Below, piece by piece: positions 11,320 through 23,927 of a stretch of DNA of 64,000 nt. The stretch lies in the NCBI RefSeq assembly GCF_004664715.2, contig NC_051070.1:39582456-39646455 (forward strand). Direction: 5' to 3'. This DNA is from Peromyscus leucopus. Its lineage: Eukaryota; Chordata; Mammalia; Rodentia; Cricetidae. Both the position numbers and the translations under genes were made by a program. The number at the start of each line of letters is the position of its first letter. Positions within the stretch are counted from its first letter, which is position 1. Under the pieces are notes generated by a model that saw only the letters and a list, made by a program, of their open reading frames with translations, had not been told where the DNA came from and searched no databases.

Positions 11320-11965
11320 CACTAGGAGCCTTGCAAGGTTACTGAACATGATCTGTAATATCCTCAATCGCTAGAAGTCCCCACTAGAGTCAACCTCATG
11401 GTTTCCTGGCAAGTCTCTCAGTGGTGGGAATAGGACACCAAGCCAGCCACAAAACCATAGACCTGTCTTGCTCTAGGCTCAGAGCTTTTAAAAGTGGCCA
11501 AACAATGTCTGTTCTAACTTGAGGCCCAAGTCATGAGTGAAAGCCTCCCTGCCCGTCCAACATTGCCTGGAAGGCCAGGAACAGGAAGCTGCATGGCTCA
11601 AACACCTAGGGTAGAACCAAACATGTCTAATGGAAAAGAAAAAAAAAAAAAAACAGTGAAATGATTCGTAATGATATTCTGCTATACTCATAGATCAATG
11701 GCTAGCCCCATCATCACCAGACAGAGTTCCTCTGAAGCCGAGGCAGAGACCCACATCCAAACCTGAACAAGAGGGGGAATGAAGAATTGTAGGAGCCAGA
11801 GGGGCTGAGTACATCAGGGAAACAGGGCTCTTTTCTAAAAGCAGTGTAGGAGCAGCGGATCTGGGGGAGAGGGAAATGGTAGAGGGAATTGGAGAAGTAG
11901 AGGGAGGGGAGGTTGTGGTCAGGATGTATTGTATGAGCGACAAGAATAAATTTAAAAAATTGAAA
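11320..11965 (+). mobile_element. L1 3' UTR (Lx-like)
   Basis: Rodent L1 3' UTR landmarks appear in order: 'catagacctgtcttg', 'gaaatgattcgtaatgatattctgctat', 'cagacagagttcctctgaag', then a G-rich purine stretch (11850-11915), then 'caggatgtattgtatgagcgacaagaataaat'. It is 5' truncated and old. Its 3' end lies just upstream of the B1 at 11994. Confidence 0.8.
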
Positions 11966-11991
11966 TGATATAAATAGAATTCAAAATTATG

Positions 11992-11993
<2 letters not shown>

Positions 11994-12031
<38 letters not shown>

Positions 12032-12170
12032 AGACAGGGTTTCTCTTGTGTAGCTTTGCTCTTTTCCTGGAACTCACTTGGTAGCCCAGGCTGGCCTCGA
12101 ACTCTCAGAGATCTGCCTGCCTCTGCCTCGCGAGTGCTGGGATTAAAGGCGTGCGCCACCACCGCCCGGC
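11994..12170 (-). mobile_element. B1 SINE with a 37-base T run
   Basis: On the plus strand: 37 Ts, then 'gagacagggtttctc...' to 'gcgccaccaccgcccggc', a near-complete reversed B1 of the 'gcaaagctacac' subfamily. The long pure A tail (on the minus strand) suggests youth, but I could not find a convincing flanking duplication. The 182-codon minus frame at 11695-12243 crosses this B1 and the L1 tail and is an artefact. Confidence 0.95.
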
Positions 12171-14111
12171 TTAGTAGAAAATTCTTATCAATGCATTTGA
12201 TTGTTTGAAAGTAAAATGTATTAAATTCCGTTGAAAGGGTCACTGATTATAAATTCGGTCAAGGGATGTTTTACTGTGGCACCAGAAACAATTAAAACAT
12301 GTGTGGCTCTGTCTTCAGGTTGTTTGTTGTTATAGAAGGCATTTCTACATCTTGTGATTTTATGAGAATTCAATTACATGATAAAAATAAAGTATTATAC
12401 TCATGAAATAAATACAGTTTAAAACAGCTTTAAGAGACAAAATGCACACTGGAATTCCAAAGGAAAATGATCTGTACAAGCAATCTCAAAAGATTACTCA
12501 TTTTCCCTAGCAAAATCTTCACAGAAACATCATCATTCAAATGTAACACATTTTGATATTTCAGTTAATGCTGTATTTTATCAGAATATCATAAAATATG
12601 CATAGGTGGGGTTCTCATTTATAATCTATTTGAACACAATTTAATTTTGAGATGCCTAAAAGATTCATGTGGATGGATTGATTTGAAGATAATTATAGAA
12701 GATGGACTGACAAAATCCTGTAAACAAATAGAGCTCAAGAAAATATAAATGAGGAGTAACAAAGAATAAAGTCTCCCTGTTTTCAACCTCACTTGCCATT
12801 TTCAAATATCATACCCTTACTGGAAAAGTCACAGAGAAGTCTGGTCCTTAGCACTGGCTAATTTATAGCAGCTAACTGGTATCTCAATCTGTCTTTAGGG
12901 TAGAGTTCTCACAGTTAGGTTATTAGTCATTGGAATCTAAATAGAGCAAGTTAAGGGAAAACAAACAACTAATGCTGATAGGAGATTTTTACAATAATGG
13001 TGAGAAATTACTGTCCCCATCCCTGGCACAAAGAAGCCAGTGCAAATGTAATTTCATTTCAATCTCTTCTTATTAATACAAATAAATACCACCTAAGAAG
13101 CTGAAAATATCTGACCCTAGAGCTAAATGATTTTATTTGTATACTTCTGGTCTGTTCTTTCTATACAACTTGGACTGGAAATATCTTAAATTGTTTTACA
13201 TGACACACTTAAAGGATAATATTTGAGTAATATATTATTTGATGATTTATATTTGTTAACACATATTTAGTAATGCAATATATTATAGTAATAATGTAAC
13301 TGAAGGTTATAATGTGTAAATAATCCTTGATGTATTGGGAACATATACAAATTTACTTCAAAAATTTAGAACAAACCATTTGTAGAATTTCTTTTATGAT
13401 TTGAAAATAGAAATTGGAATGTAAATGCATAGTAACTGTGGATCAAAGACTACATCAACACCTCACTTTCTGATGTTTACAGAACAAAGGTTACATTTTC
13501 TCACTTTGAGTATGAACTATCTTTCCAAGGTCTATTTATGAGACAATGTGATCAAGATAAAAAAAGATGACTTCAGTTTGGTCACAAATACAAGGGCATC
13601 TCATCTTCAGAGCTAAATAGATGTGAATTGTCCTATGTGTGAAAAGCTATTTTTCAACTAAAATAGGAAAAGACCGAATCAGACCACCTGTGACTGTTAT
13701 CCATATCGAGCACAAATAGCCCTGGTGAGAGAACAAAATCAGTTCATTTCTTCCTAAGAACATGGTGTATTTGACAGAGGTCTGTTGTTTTTGGTCGCTC
13801 ACTGACTTACAGAAATAACAAGTGAGATTATCTTCAGTGTCTATCTCACTCACCTCCTGACAGTTAAGTTGGGCACTGAAAGAGAATGAACCTCCTTCTC
13901 CTCCATGAATCTATTTCCTGTGCATTCTGACATGAAAGAAAGTCATAAAATATTTAGAAAAAACATTAAAAGTACTTATTTTTTTCAATGGCTGTTTATA
14001 TAGTTGTCATATATGTTCATGAGTAGATAATATTTGAAATGTGATTTTCACATGAGTTTATTTTCTACTTATCTACACTGACAGTTTTCTCTATAATTAT
14101 GTTTTATACAT
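12171..14111. other. AT-rich DNA, nothing recognised
   Basis: About 1.9 kb without a repeat I can name. A 68-codon minus frame at 13647-13853 has no recognisable domain. Confidence 0.55.
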
Positions 14112-14430
14112 TTGGGGTTGGTACAATCGCTCTGTCAATAAAGTGCTTGTTGCACCAACATAAGAAGCTAAGTTTGGAGCTCCAGGAACTATATAGAAAG
14201 CCAGTTGCTATTGCACATGTCTTTAATACTATCACAGGTGAGATGCAGAAAGGAGGATCCCTGAAGGATACTGGCCAGACAATCTAGCTCAATAAGTGAG
14301 GCACTGTCTCAGAGAGACACTGACTCAAAATATAAAGTGGAGAGAGTTTGAAACACACACTCAACATCAATCTCTGGCTTCCACAGTGCATACACAGAAG
14401 CACATGTAGCTGCATACAAGATACATGTAT
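14112..14430 (+). mobile_element. B4-type SINE (tRNA-like head plus B1-like body)
   Basis: 'ggggttggtacaatcgctctgtcaataaagtgcttg' is a tRNA-like head. It is followed by a B1-like middle ('gcacatgtctttaatactatcac', 'aggaggatccctgaagg'), then 'tgtctcagagaga' and a CA-rich tail, the arrangement of rodent B4-type fusion SINEs. It is well diverged. Confidence 0.7.
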
Positions 14431-14709
14431 GCAATTGGATTTGTACTTCCCTATCTCTCTCTCTCTAATCTACTCATCATCTGTCTTATTCTCTAATTCT
14501 ATCTCTTTCATGCATAAATAAACTAATAGAACTGAGAACTTTCTGCTATAGGAAATTATATTCTTACTTTTAGTTACCATACAAAAAATAATGGATTCCA
14601 CTGTGACATCTTTAGATTTGTTTGTATTGTTTATAGCTATGCATACATACATGAGTGTTGGCATGTAGGTAGATAGTTGTGTGACAAGTCTTTCCTTGTG
14701 TGTGAGGCC

Positions 14710-15262
14710 CTAAACACACACAACTTTTCATCCCAGATAAGGAGTCCAAAGCAGACCAAAGTTCCATTTGGTGAACCCTGTGTTTTATTGGAGTTACAGG
14801 ACTGTAGGTGAGGGGTTACCTACAAGAGCATAAATGATTAAAAACAACTCCATCATCACAGCCCACCTCAGCTTGTGTGATAGCTCATAAGAACTGAGAA
14901 TTTGGGCCAGGCAGTGGTGGCACATGCCTTTAATCACAGCACTTGGGAGGTATAGTCAGGTGGATCTCTGAGTTCGAGGCCAGTCTGGTCTACATAGCAA
15001 GATCCAGGCCAGGCACAAAAACTACACAGAGAAACCCTGTCTTGAAAAAACAAACAAACAACAAACAAACAACATCAACAACAAAACCCTGAGAACTTAG
15101 AGCACACTGCACAGCCTGTAGGCGTAGCTGGACTCAACAGGTTGGAAAGTGTTTTTTCGAGGTGGCACAGTTGGTCTGCTTCTCCCAGATCATTGGTCCC
15201 TGTTTCTCCCTAGTCGTGGAGTTGTCTTGGGATTTGTATCTTTGCTTTTCTGACAGTCATTA
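14710..15262 (+). repeat. Dispersed rodent repeat, possibly LTR-derived, split by a B1
   Basis: The sequence around 'gtgttttattggagttacagg...gaggggttacctac' and 'agagcacactgcacagcctgtagg' is one I recognise as a repeated rodent element, but I cannot name the family or prove LTR ends. The B1 at 14904-15089 interrupts it, since text on both sides joins smoothly when the B1 is removed. Confidence 0.5.
14904..15089 (+). mobile_element. B1 SINE, intermediate subfamily
   Basis: Complete B1 beginning 'ggccaggcagtggtggcac' with the diagnostic segment 'ccaggccaggcacaaaaac'. The tail is (AAAC)n/(AAC)n. Imperfect flanks 'ctgagaattt' and 'ctgagaactt' look like an aged target duplication. Confidence 0.92.
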
Positions 15263-15429
15263 TCACCTTTATCGCTTACTCTAGAAGTGAGGGACCTAGT
15301 GAATCTGGTCATTTTCAGGGACTTCCTAAAGCTAGGTTACATTGTTTACTTTCTATCAAAATTCTTCCTTGCAGGATGGAATGTTGCAGTCTTGAAGGAA
15401 ATTGCAACTCAACAAATATGTACTTGTTA

Positions 15430-15562
15430 ATTCAGGTGTCTTAGGAGGTTCTATGGAGCTGGATTTACATGCAGTCATGGGATGTGGGAACTGTGAACTG
15501 AACTCAAATCCTTTACAAGACCTGTATGTACTCTCACCCACTGAGCCACCGGTCAAGCTCCT
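15430..15562 (-). mobile_element. B3-type SINE remnant
   Basis: 'ggatgtgggaactgtgaactgaactcaaatcctttacaag' followed by 'tactctcacccactgagccacc' is the antisense tRNA-like head of a B3/B2-type rodent SINE. The rest is lost or unrecognisable. Two short frames (15356-15574 minus, 15402-15605 plus) read through it and are not genes. Confidence 0.75.
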
Positions 15563-16947
15563 TCCTTTTGACATTTTTCTAAGTATTAATCATTGTATTT
15601 TGTAATGACCTCGGATATTGGCCACCCTTAATATTTTTCAACAGGAGCTACAGATATTCTTCCAAAATTAAGTTTTTTACTTATAAAATTTGTAAAAACT
15701 TTCAAACTTGGTTCTATGTGGTCCTTTCACGTTTCTGCTAATATTTTTTTCTATTGGTTCTAAAATCTACATATCTGTCTCTTTAGATTAATTCTACAAA
15801 AAGATCTCTGTTTTTACAATTTAATTGTTGCATCATAAGTGTATGTCAACATACACTCTCCTATTCCAATGCAACGTTCATTTAATTCAGATATTTATTA
15901 TTTATTGGATATCATGTTTGATTAATAAAATACCAAAAATAGTTTGACAATGTAAAATAAGAAATTAAATTGCTAAAATATTATGTTCTGAAGAAATTTT
16001 AGAGGTTGCTTTAGACAGTTATAATCAAAAGGAAACATTTTAATCAAAAACATAGAAATTCAGTTTTTTAGACTATCCTTAATGATGACTAACCTCTTCT
16101 GTATTTCATATATTTCTGCTTTAGGCTGATCTATCTCATGTATTTTGTTTTGATAACACATATTATTACTTAATTGTAAACATATCATAATATTGTCTTT
16201 ATAGAAAATTTTGAAAACCTATAAGTGCTAAAGAAATCTATGTTCATTGTCAATATTTTAGTATATTAACATACAACATAAGACTCATTTTAAATAAGGT
16301 TTTAGTCTTATATCGTGGACAATTGCTAAGTACATTTTTAATCATAATTTAAATGATCCAATAATCAGCCACTATAATATATAAATAGATAATTTTTACT
16401 TAGTCCCTTTTTGAAGCAATTACTGTTTCCTTAATGTTAGTCAAAAGTAGGTATAAATTATTTTCCCCTGTACTATATAAATATGTGTAAGGTTAATGCT
16501 TGCTATACTTTGGAATAGTTTGTTCTTACGCTTTTAGCTATCTACATGATAAGAACATTTATGAATAATTCCTAGTTTTCTTTAATCATGGCTTATTGAA
16601 ATATTCCTAAGTTGTTCCATTCAAATGTCAGTAAAATTGCTTTCTGATAGCCACAAATTTAAAACTGAGAAACACGTGCTTCCTTAGTTCTTATTACATT
16701 GCCCCATTTTCTTTCTCTCTCTTTCATTCTCTTTATTTTTGGTTTTCAATGTCTTTACTCCAGTAAATTTTACTAGAAATACCATAAATATATTTTTGAT
16801 ACAAATGTATAGATGTAAAATAAAATATATTATATACATATACATACACGTAAAAGTAAAAATAGAGTCAAGCAGGGATAGAATTTAAAGTAACTTAAGC
16901 ACAGACATTCAGAGACAAGAAAGTAAGCCATATAAAGAAGGTATCTT
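15563..16947. other. AT-rich DNA, nothing recognised
   Basis: Nearly 1.4 kb of AT-rich sequence. TA-rich low-complexity text lies around 16800-16860. No frame or repeat of note. Confidence 0.55.
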
Positions 16948-17357
16948 TGCTAGCATTTCTATTGCTACAGTAAAACATCAAGACCAAAAGCAACTTGGAA
17001 AAATCAGAGTTTATACACTTTAGACTAGCACATCATAGTGCATCATCTAACAAAGTCACAGCAGAAAATCAGGCAGGAATTGGAGGCTGGGACTGAAATA
17101 GAAGCTTTGGAGGAATGATGCCTACTAGTTTGTCCTCTGTGGCTTTCTTGCCTTCTTTCTTCTACTACCCAGGACCACCACCCGCCCAGGGGTAACACCA
17201 GCCTTGATGAGCTGGCCTTTCTTACATAAACCAGTAATCAAGATAATATCTCACAAACTTGCATATAGGCCAATCTTTTGGAGTCAGTCTCTCTATTAAG
17301 AATACCTATTCCTGGATGTCTAGGTTTGTGTCAAGTTGTCAAAAGCTGACCAGCACA
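16948..17357 (+). repeat. Common rodent dispersed repeat, LTR-like (TG...CA)
   Basis: Starts 'tgctagcatttctattgctac', continues 'aaaacatcaagaccaaaagcaacttgg', passes 'cccaggaccaccacccgccc', and ends 'gtgtcaagttgtcaaaagctgaccagcaca'. I know this as a frequent murine repeat. The TG...CA ends fit an LTR, but no matching target duplication is visible, so the class is uncertain. Confidence 0.6.
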
Positions 17358-17485
17358 GAAAATTAGTGCATTGATCTTTTAAAAGGGAAAGAGTCACAAT
17401 TACATGTCAACAATATCTGTCTCTGTCTGTCTATCTATCATCTATGATTTTGGTGGCATTAGAAGTTGTATTGTTCAAAACATTG

Positions 17486-17960
17486 GTGGGTGGCAGTGGG
17501 TGGGGAGTGGGGGTGAGGGTGGGGGGTGTCAAAGTCATGATGGGAGAACGCACAGAGATAGCTGACCTGAGCAAGTGGGAACTCATGGACTTTGGACCAA
17601 CAGCTAGGGAGCCTGCATGGGACTGATCCAGGCCCTTTGCATATGTTTGAAAGCTGTGTAGCTTGGTTTGTTTGTGGGACTCCTGGCAGTGGGATCAGGA
17701 CCTGTCCCTGGCACTTGATCTGTTTTTTAGGATATGTGTTGACTAGCCATGATGCAGGGGGAGAAGCTTTGTCCTGCCTCAATTTGATGTGCCATGCTTT
17801 GTTGACTCCCATTGGAGGCCTGCCCCTTTCTGAACAGAGGCAGAGGAGGAGGGAATGGAGGGGGGGTTAAATGGGAGGTGGGGGAGGGAACTGGAGGAGA
17901 GGAGGGAGAGGAAACTGGTTGGTATGTAAAATAAATGGAAAAAATAGTTAATAAAATATA
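17486..17960 (+). mobile_element. L1 3' UTR, G-rich, 5' truncated
   Basis: From about 17540 it follows the same L1 3' UTR as 24.0-24.4 kb: 'gacctgagcaagtggg', 'gcctgcatgggactgatccagg', 'agcttggtttgtttgtggg', 'ttgttgactcccattggagg', then a G-rich purine run and 'ggtatgtaaaataaatgg'. A GT-rich stretch (17486-17528) precedes it. Three 60-117 codon frames across it are non-coding artefacts. Confidence 0.85.
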
Positions 17961-18704
17961 TAAAAAATGCTCAGCCTGGTGTCATATACCAAATCTTCTG
18001 TAGCTTACTTATAATAATTAATAGAATGTAAATAATATGCAAATTATTGGCACACTATTTAACGAATAGTGACTAGTAAAAGTAGCTTGTGTGCAGGATG
18101 GACTTTAATATTCATTAAAATATTATTCAGTAGTGGTTTGAAACCATTGTTGCATAAAAGAGAAATAACAATGCTCTGAAAACAGCAAAACATGTATCAA
18201 AATAAACCATCATATGCCCTTGGATTCACTCTTTTCCTGTGTTCAGTATCATTCCAATGTCATTAAATGGAGAGAATTGTGTTCAGGGAAGAAGAAAAAT
18301 TTCTGAGAATGTAGCTGAAGTAAATAACTATAATTTGATGTTATGTTTTTAAATTGCCCTGTTTTTAAATTCTGAAAAAAATATTATTTGGATCTTTCTT
18401 ATAATAAGACATTTTAGATAAGAAAAGAAATCATTTTCAGAATTCATCACTTTGCTTAAATTATTAAGAGATATCATATATATTATTGTTTTTGTTTATG
18501 CATTATATTGACATTTCACCCCCCAACATTTTTAAAAATGCAACCAGAGATTAGAGATTTAACTCACAGAAGGAGTACAGAAGTGTAAATCTGTAGATCT
18601 GAACTATTCTGATAAATGAAAAAATTTGAATTATTATCATGTTTGTACTTTTATATATCCTGGAAAATATATATTACAAATACAGTACAAATGTCTCTCA
18701 AAAA
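17961..18704. other. AT-rich DNA, nothing recognised
   Basis: No named repeat or coding signal. Confidence 0.55.
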
Positions 18705-18991
18705 ATTTTTCCAGGTTCCAAACATTCAGCTCACGCACTGAGGACAGGTCCAGGTTCCACTGCCTGGATGCCACCCAAACAGTTCAAGCTGATCAACTGT
18801 CTCACTTATCCAGAGAGCCTGATCCAGTTGTGGGTTCCTCAGCTGAGTCTTTGCCCTAGAGGAGATGGGAATGGGGGGTGGCTAGGGGGAAGTTGGAGGG
18901 GGGCAGAAAGGGGAGGACAAGGGAATCCATGGCTGATATGTAAAATTAAATTAAATTATAAAATAAAAAAAAATAAAAAATATTTTTCCAG
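18705..18991 (+). mobile_element. Short L1 with 5' inversion (twin-primed), with TSD
   Basis: The first part (18715 to about 18843) is L1 3' UTR in reverse orientation, matching the plus-strand text at 38.33-38.45 kb. The second part (about 18844-18981) is the same UTR in sense orientation, starting near 'tctttgccctagagg' and ending in an A-rich tail. About 110 bp of UTR is missing between them. Flanks 'atttttccag' at 18705-18714 and 18982-18991 are identical. This is the expected product of twin priming. Frames at 18626-18859 and 18639-19031 cross it and are not genes. Confidence 0.88.
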
Positions 18992-19329
18992 TCACATTCA
19001 TATCACTTGTGATTATCATAGAATCCACTGATAACACACATGGCCTTTAGACAAAAGGACCCCAACCCACTTTCTCTGCCTTACCTCTAATACTTAGCAG
19101 TAACCTTAATAGTTAATGAGGAGATGCTACTGCCATGTACCAGAGTCCCATAAGTATTTTTTAATAAAATGAATGGATCTAAAGATTTAATATAGTTGAA
19201 ATGTTTATGATAGCACAAATATTGTTTGGCTTGCATCCAATAACCACTCAATTACTAAATAGCCACTCAAACACTGGAATTATGTAGTTAGCAAAAACTG
19301 AGTAAATGTTCTATTTTTCTAAATAGCCT

Positions 19330-19765
19330 TAATTAACTAAATTTTATTGAAAATTACATACAAGCATAAAACATATATTATTTTCATCAGATACACCCCC
19401 ATTTTCTTCCTTCCAATTCTCTTTCTGTTCTCCTCCAAACTTTTTCCTCCCAACTTTGTGTGTACGGATTGATTTTTCTTTAACTCACTGAGTCCACCTA
19501 ATGCTGCCTGTATGGACATTGGTGTTGAACCATCTACTGGAACATAAGAAGCATTTCAGAAGACAAATTCCTGAAGAAAACTTACATTTACCTCATCCCG
19601 CAGCCATTAAATGTCACTATCTTCTGACCTAGAGTAGGGTCTTCATGATTGCCTCCTCCTTTCATGCTGGGACTTTTGCTGTCTTGATCATGTAAAAGCC
19701 TTATCATGAAATATTGGCCACTTTGAGTTCTATGTGCAGCTTTCATGTCATAACTAACAAATATT
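19330..19765 (-). mobile_element. L1 (Lx-like) 3' UTR fragment
   Basis: Antisense landmarks in order: 'acatatattattttcatcagatacacccccatttt', a C/T-rich stretch, 'ccaactttgtgtgtacgg', 'ccatctactggaacat', 'cgcagccattaaatg', 'tttcatgctgggacttttgctg'. This is the reverse of the Lx-type L1 3' UTR seen at 63.3-63.85 kb. Old and diverged. Confidence 0.75.
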
Positions 19766-20390
19766 TGAACAAAAAGAACCTTTGTAATATTTTCTATAGA
19801 GAATTTTAGAATGTTGCAAAGCAGTGTGCAGACTGTTCTTGAGCGTTGTAAAATGTTAATGGTAGAATATATGTTGCTTTTTATTAGAGATTCTCGCCTT
19901 TAATTTTGAAAAACGCTGTGGTTTCCAGAAAACAAACTTTCAAAAATTAGGCTATTTACTCAATCCAATTTTACTGAAAATAAGGCCATGTAGCTCAGAT
20001 CTGGATTAACATTTGCACATTTTCTAATCTGCAGTCAGATGACCTCAGGACAGACATCTGTTTGGAGATCTTGGATGCGCTTTCATGCAGCCATCTGTCC
20101 TTGGAAGAGCAGGAGCCTCTTCAGTGTTGGTCAGACCTTTGATAAGTGGTAGCCAGGGCATGTTGTTTTCTTTATTTATTGTGTTCTCTCACTATGTTGC
20201 ATTGAAGCAGCAGCATCAAAACCTGTGAATTCTAAGAGGTCATCGATTCATTGTTAATTAGCTGAAGTAGTTTAAGTCCTATAACAGAAGCTTTATTACA
20301 TAAATATAAAAATGAATACACAAGTCAAATTCAGCATTTGAATAACTATTTTCAAATACTCTCAAACAACACTGTAAATGGTAGAGAATT
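19766..20390. other. Unrecognised sequence
   Basis: No repeat or gene recognised. Confidence 0.55.
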
Positions 20391-20575
20391 AAGACTTTTC
20401 TTCTTTTTTTTTTGGTTTTTTGAGACAGGGTTTCTCTGTGTAGCTTTGCGCCTTTCTTGGGACTCACTTGGTAGCCCAGGCTGGCCTCGAACTCACAGAG
20501 ATCCGCCTGGCTCTGCCTCCCGAGTGCTGGGATTAAAGGCGTGCGCCACCACCGCCCGGCAAGACTTTTCTTCTT
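20391..20575 (-). mobile_element. Young B1 SINE with 15-bp TSD
   Basis: Reversed full-length B1 (20406-20560), 'gcgcctttcttggg' subfamily segment, flanked by identical 'aagacttttcttctt' at 20391-20405 and 20561-20575. Two frames of 91 and 104 codons running through it on opposite strands are B1-derived artefacts. Confidence 0.96.
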
Positions 20576-21676
20576 ATAAAATGGTGTCTTCAATTTATTT
20601 TATACTAAAGTAAATTGTGAAACAACTTCTAGAACAAGTAAAGCACAGCAACTTCTATCTGTGTGTATGTGTTATATAACATGTATATATTATATACACA
20701 TATATCGTGTCTTTAAAATTGATGTTTTGATTTTAAATCTTATCATAATGTATATTAGAATGGAAACTCATGTTATTTTTATTTGCTAACATATAATGTT
20801 TGTAATATATTCTAGTTTTATGTTTCAATTGATAATGTAGTTTTTAATTTAAGCAAGCAGTTCTTCAAATACCTTAAATAAGATTTTTAAAGCAATTTGA
20901 ATATGCTGTGGGTGAGACATAAATAACACTAAGACACAATTTTATTAGCAAGTAACAAAAACTTGAGGGATGCAAATAACCTTCCAGGTGACTGGAACCA
21001 TGAAGAGTTTAAAATTTTGTAAATCAATGAAGCTATAATAATCAAGAGTTAACTAAGTTTTATAACTTGAGAAATATGTTTTTCAGAAATATTATATTCT
21101 TTAACCTCATGAACCTGAAACGTCTTACTGTTGTGATATATCATATATATTTTGTTTTGTTTCTGAACTTTAATTTTAGATGATGAAGTAAACATGTGAG
21201 GTCATTGTATGCCCATCTGCATATAATAATTACTGCAACATCTTTCTGTGGGGCAAATCAAGGTTTGCTTATTGGAATTCATACTTTTGAAGTTTGTCTT
21301 TGCTCAAGAAAAGATCACTTCCAGTCCAGGCTCTCAAGGGAGCATTCCTCTAAGATAACTTCAGGAAGAAAAAAAATTGCTTCAATCACTGAATAGTTCT
21401 CCCAAAAGTGATTACAGAGTACTATCTAGCTAAATAATAGGGTATAAGAGAATAGAAAATAGACCATATATGTATGAATAAATGCATTGCATTTCATGTT
21501 ACATTGGTAATATTTACATTTACCTGAATGTGTGTTTGCATCTGTGATTGATTCATGTGCATTTCCATATTACATTTTTGGTTCCTTATTTGGGAGAGGC
21601 ATCAAACAGAGTACTGATTGTTGGACAAATTTATTACACTCAAAAAACACACACATCATATATGTATATATGTACA

Positions 21677-21708
<32 letters not shown>

Positions 21709-23927
21709 GAACATATATATGAGCACATATAATTGTACCACTTCGTACCTGTTATAGCCACCTCTCTTAGCAGTCATGTTATGTCAAGGAGACATTCAAT
21801 CTGAATTTCACTTGTATCACAACATTGCCTAGAGTTTTTTTTTTTTTTTTTTCACCTTTGTAAAAACACATAATTAAGGCAAAATTCATTTTTTTAAAAT
21901 TCAAAACATTTTAAGCATAAACTTTACTTATGGTGATTGAATGTTGTTGTTTGAAACAAGTAAATGTTTTCAGTTTGAACTGTAGTCAGAATATCAGATT
22001 TGTGACTTCCTATGTTACATCTCCATGTGGCAGGCAAAATCTTACACATGCAGTACTTATATGTTTAATGCCATCTTTATCTTTGTTTATAAACATTGTA
22101 ATTTGTTTATTATTCACTTTATAGTTTTTAGTTAAATTGGATCCAAAAGTAATTAAGTTTTCATTATCTTTACTCCCAGTATTCAGAGCTATCTTTGTGA
22201 TGAAATAAACCCCATAGAAAGAAAAGAGGAAGCCATAAGATTTAGATAACAAAGCTAGTTACAAATACAAAGTAGTTGTATTTAACATAAATAAAATCAT
22301 TAAGAAAATAGTAAGTATTCATGCATTGTATATTTTTCTTATGTAGCTGTATAAATATTTATTCTGTGATAACAATTAGACTCCAAAAGATTGTAAAGAC
22401 AGTTCTTCCTATTTTCTGTTGCCTCAGAATGCAATACTAAACATTTGAAGAGCTTTTTCTTGTTTTCTTAATTACTGCCAGTAAATACTTATTTTTGCTG
22501 TTTTAACTTCAAAAAATACCAACAACAATCATTAAGGTAATGTTGTAAAACCATAAGTTTAACATGATATGAATAAAATTGCTGTTTTACATAATGCAAA
22601 TATTACAGTAATTTAAACTTTGAAAGTTGCTGTTATCAAAGAATTTTTACTTGTATGTTCAAAATATTTAAATATGCATGCCTGTTTTCTTAGTAACCAA
22701 AAATCATATCATTAAGTGATTGAAATAAGATACAATAACTAATCCCATGTTGCTTTTGTATATTTTTTTCTAGTTGGTGTGCCTGTCCAAGAAAACATAA
22801 ACAGTAGATGTCACTTTCTATTTTTCTAAAGTAAAGTGACCACAAACATGGGTAACTTTTAGGATAGAAGAAATTTCTAAAATAATATCCACAATTATAA
22901 AGTTGATTGTTGACAATTATTAATTTCTGGCAAGGTTGTTTCTAGATTTTTTTCTGTCTTAAATTTTGTTTTCTAGTTCCTAAATAGTAGTAATCATTTT
23001 AAAGGAATTAAAACCATTTTCTTGCAAATTACTTATGTACTGTTATTGGTATTGAATAATTTCTTTTTGCTCAGTAAACTTTATTTTATGTATTTTTAAA
23101 AGCATGAGTAATAATTTGCACACTGTAACAGGGAGTTTTCATAGGAAATAAAGACTTTTCAATGCCTTTCAAAAAAGTTTTTTGATACAAGAATATATAT
23201 ATATAATTAAAATTAAATGAATAGTTCTTAGGAATTATAGCCAGAAATAAAAAAAATTCCCATATTCCATTATTATCTGTGTACTTTTGGCAGAGTTAAC
23301 CCATATTACAAAATTCCTAGCCACATAGGCAATAACATCTTGAAATGTTATAAGTTATGAAAAGTTATAATGTAATAAGTCGGTACAGGAGTGAGAACAG
23401 TCCAAATTCCTCATGTTTAGAGTAGGGCACTGGTTTCCTTTTTTTTTTCTTTTTATTCTCATTGTTTATGAGATTTATTTTTGTCTATTGAAGGGGAAAA
23501 GACAGTTGACTTCAATTTGAACCAATAAAAAGTTAACTGATTTTATTTCAAATTGTTGTTTTGTTCAAATCTGTATAATGAATAACTATTAAATTCTGGC
23601 TCAGGCTCAGAGGATACTTTTTCTCCCCTGTACAAAACTGGGCACACAGCTTTCCTATCATGCATAGTAAAGATGCCCATTAAGTGGAGAAGTAAACATG
23701 GCACCCAGTGTTTGGCTACTGGGAGATGTGATAGCCTTCTCTAAAGTTCTACTTTCAAACCAACATCTACCTCTACACAGACTGCTCGTTCCAACCACCC
23801 TTTGTCACTTGTCAAACAGTTTACTGAGCCAGGAGAGCAGTACAGACACTTCAAATACAGCTGTTTTTGCCTACAGAAAATCCCACTCTTGTCTCTCCAT
23901 GCAAACCTGTACAAAACTCTTTTCTTT
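20576..23927. other. AT-rich DNA with simple repeats
   Basis: Over 3 kb without a repeat family I can name. It contains a (TA)/(CA)/(TA) microsatellite cluster at 21650-21731 and a T run at 21836-21852. All open frames here are 64-110 codons, AT-driven or microsatellite-driven, and none shows a known domain. Confidence 0.6.
21650..21731. repeat. Compound TA/CA microsatellite
   Basis: Interleaved runs of (CA)n and (TA)n including about ten CA units near 21678-21693 and a TA run near 21694-21708. Confidence 0.9.

Noticed and set aside
11695..12243. The longest open frame (182 codons, minus)
   Set aside because: It runs through an L1 3' UTR, a poly-A/poly-lysine run and a B1. No host protein motif is present.
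14112..14180. tRNA-like text at this and other SINE heads (9437, 15562, 26675, 54325, 57440)
   Set aside because: These are tRNA-derived SINE heads with decayed stems and no mature tRNA fold, not tRNA genes.
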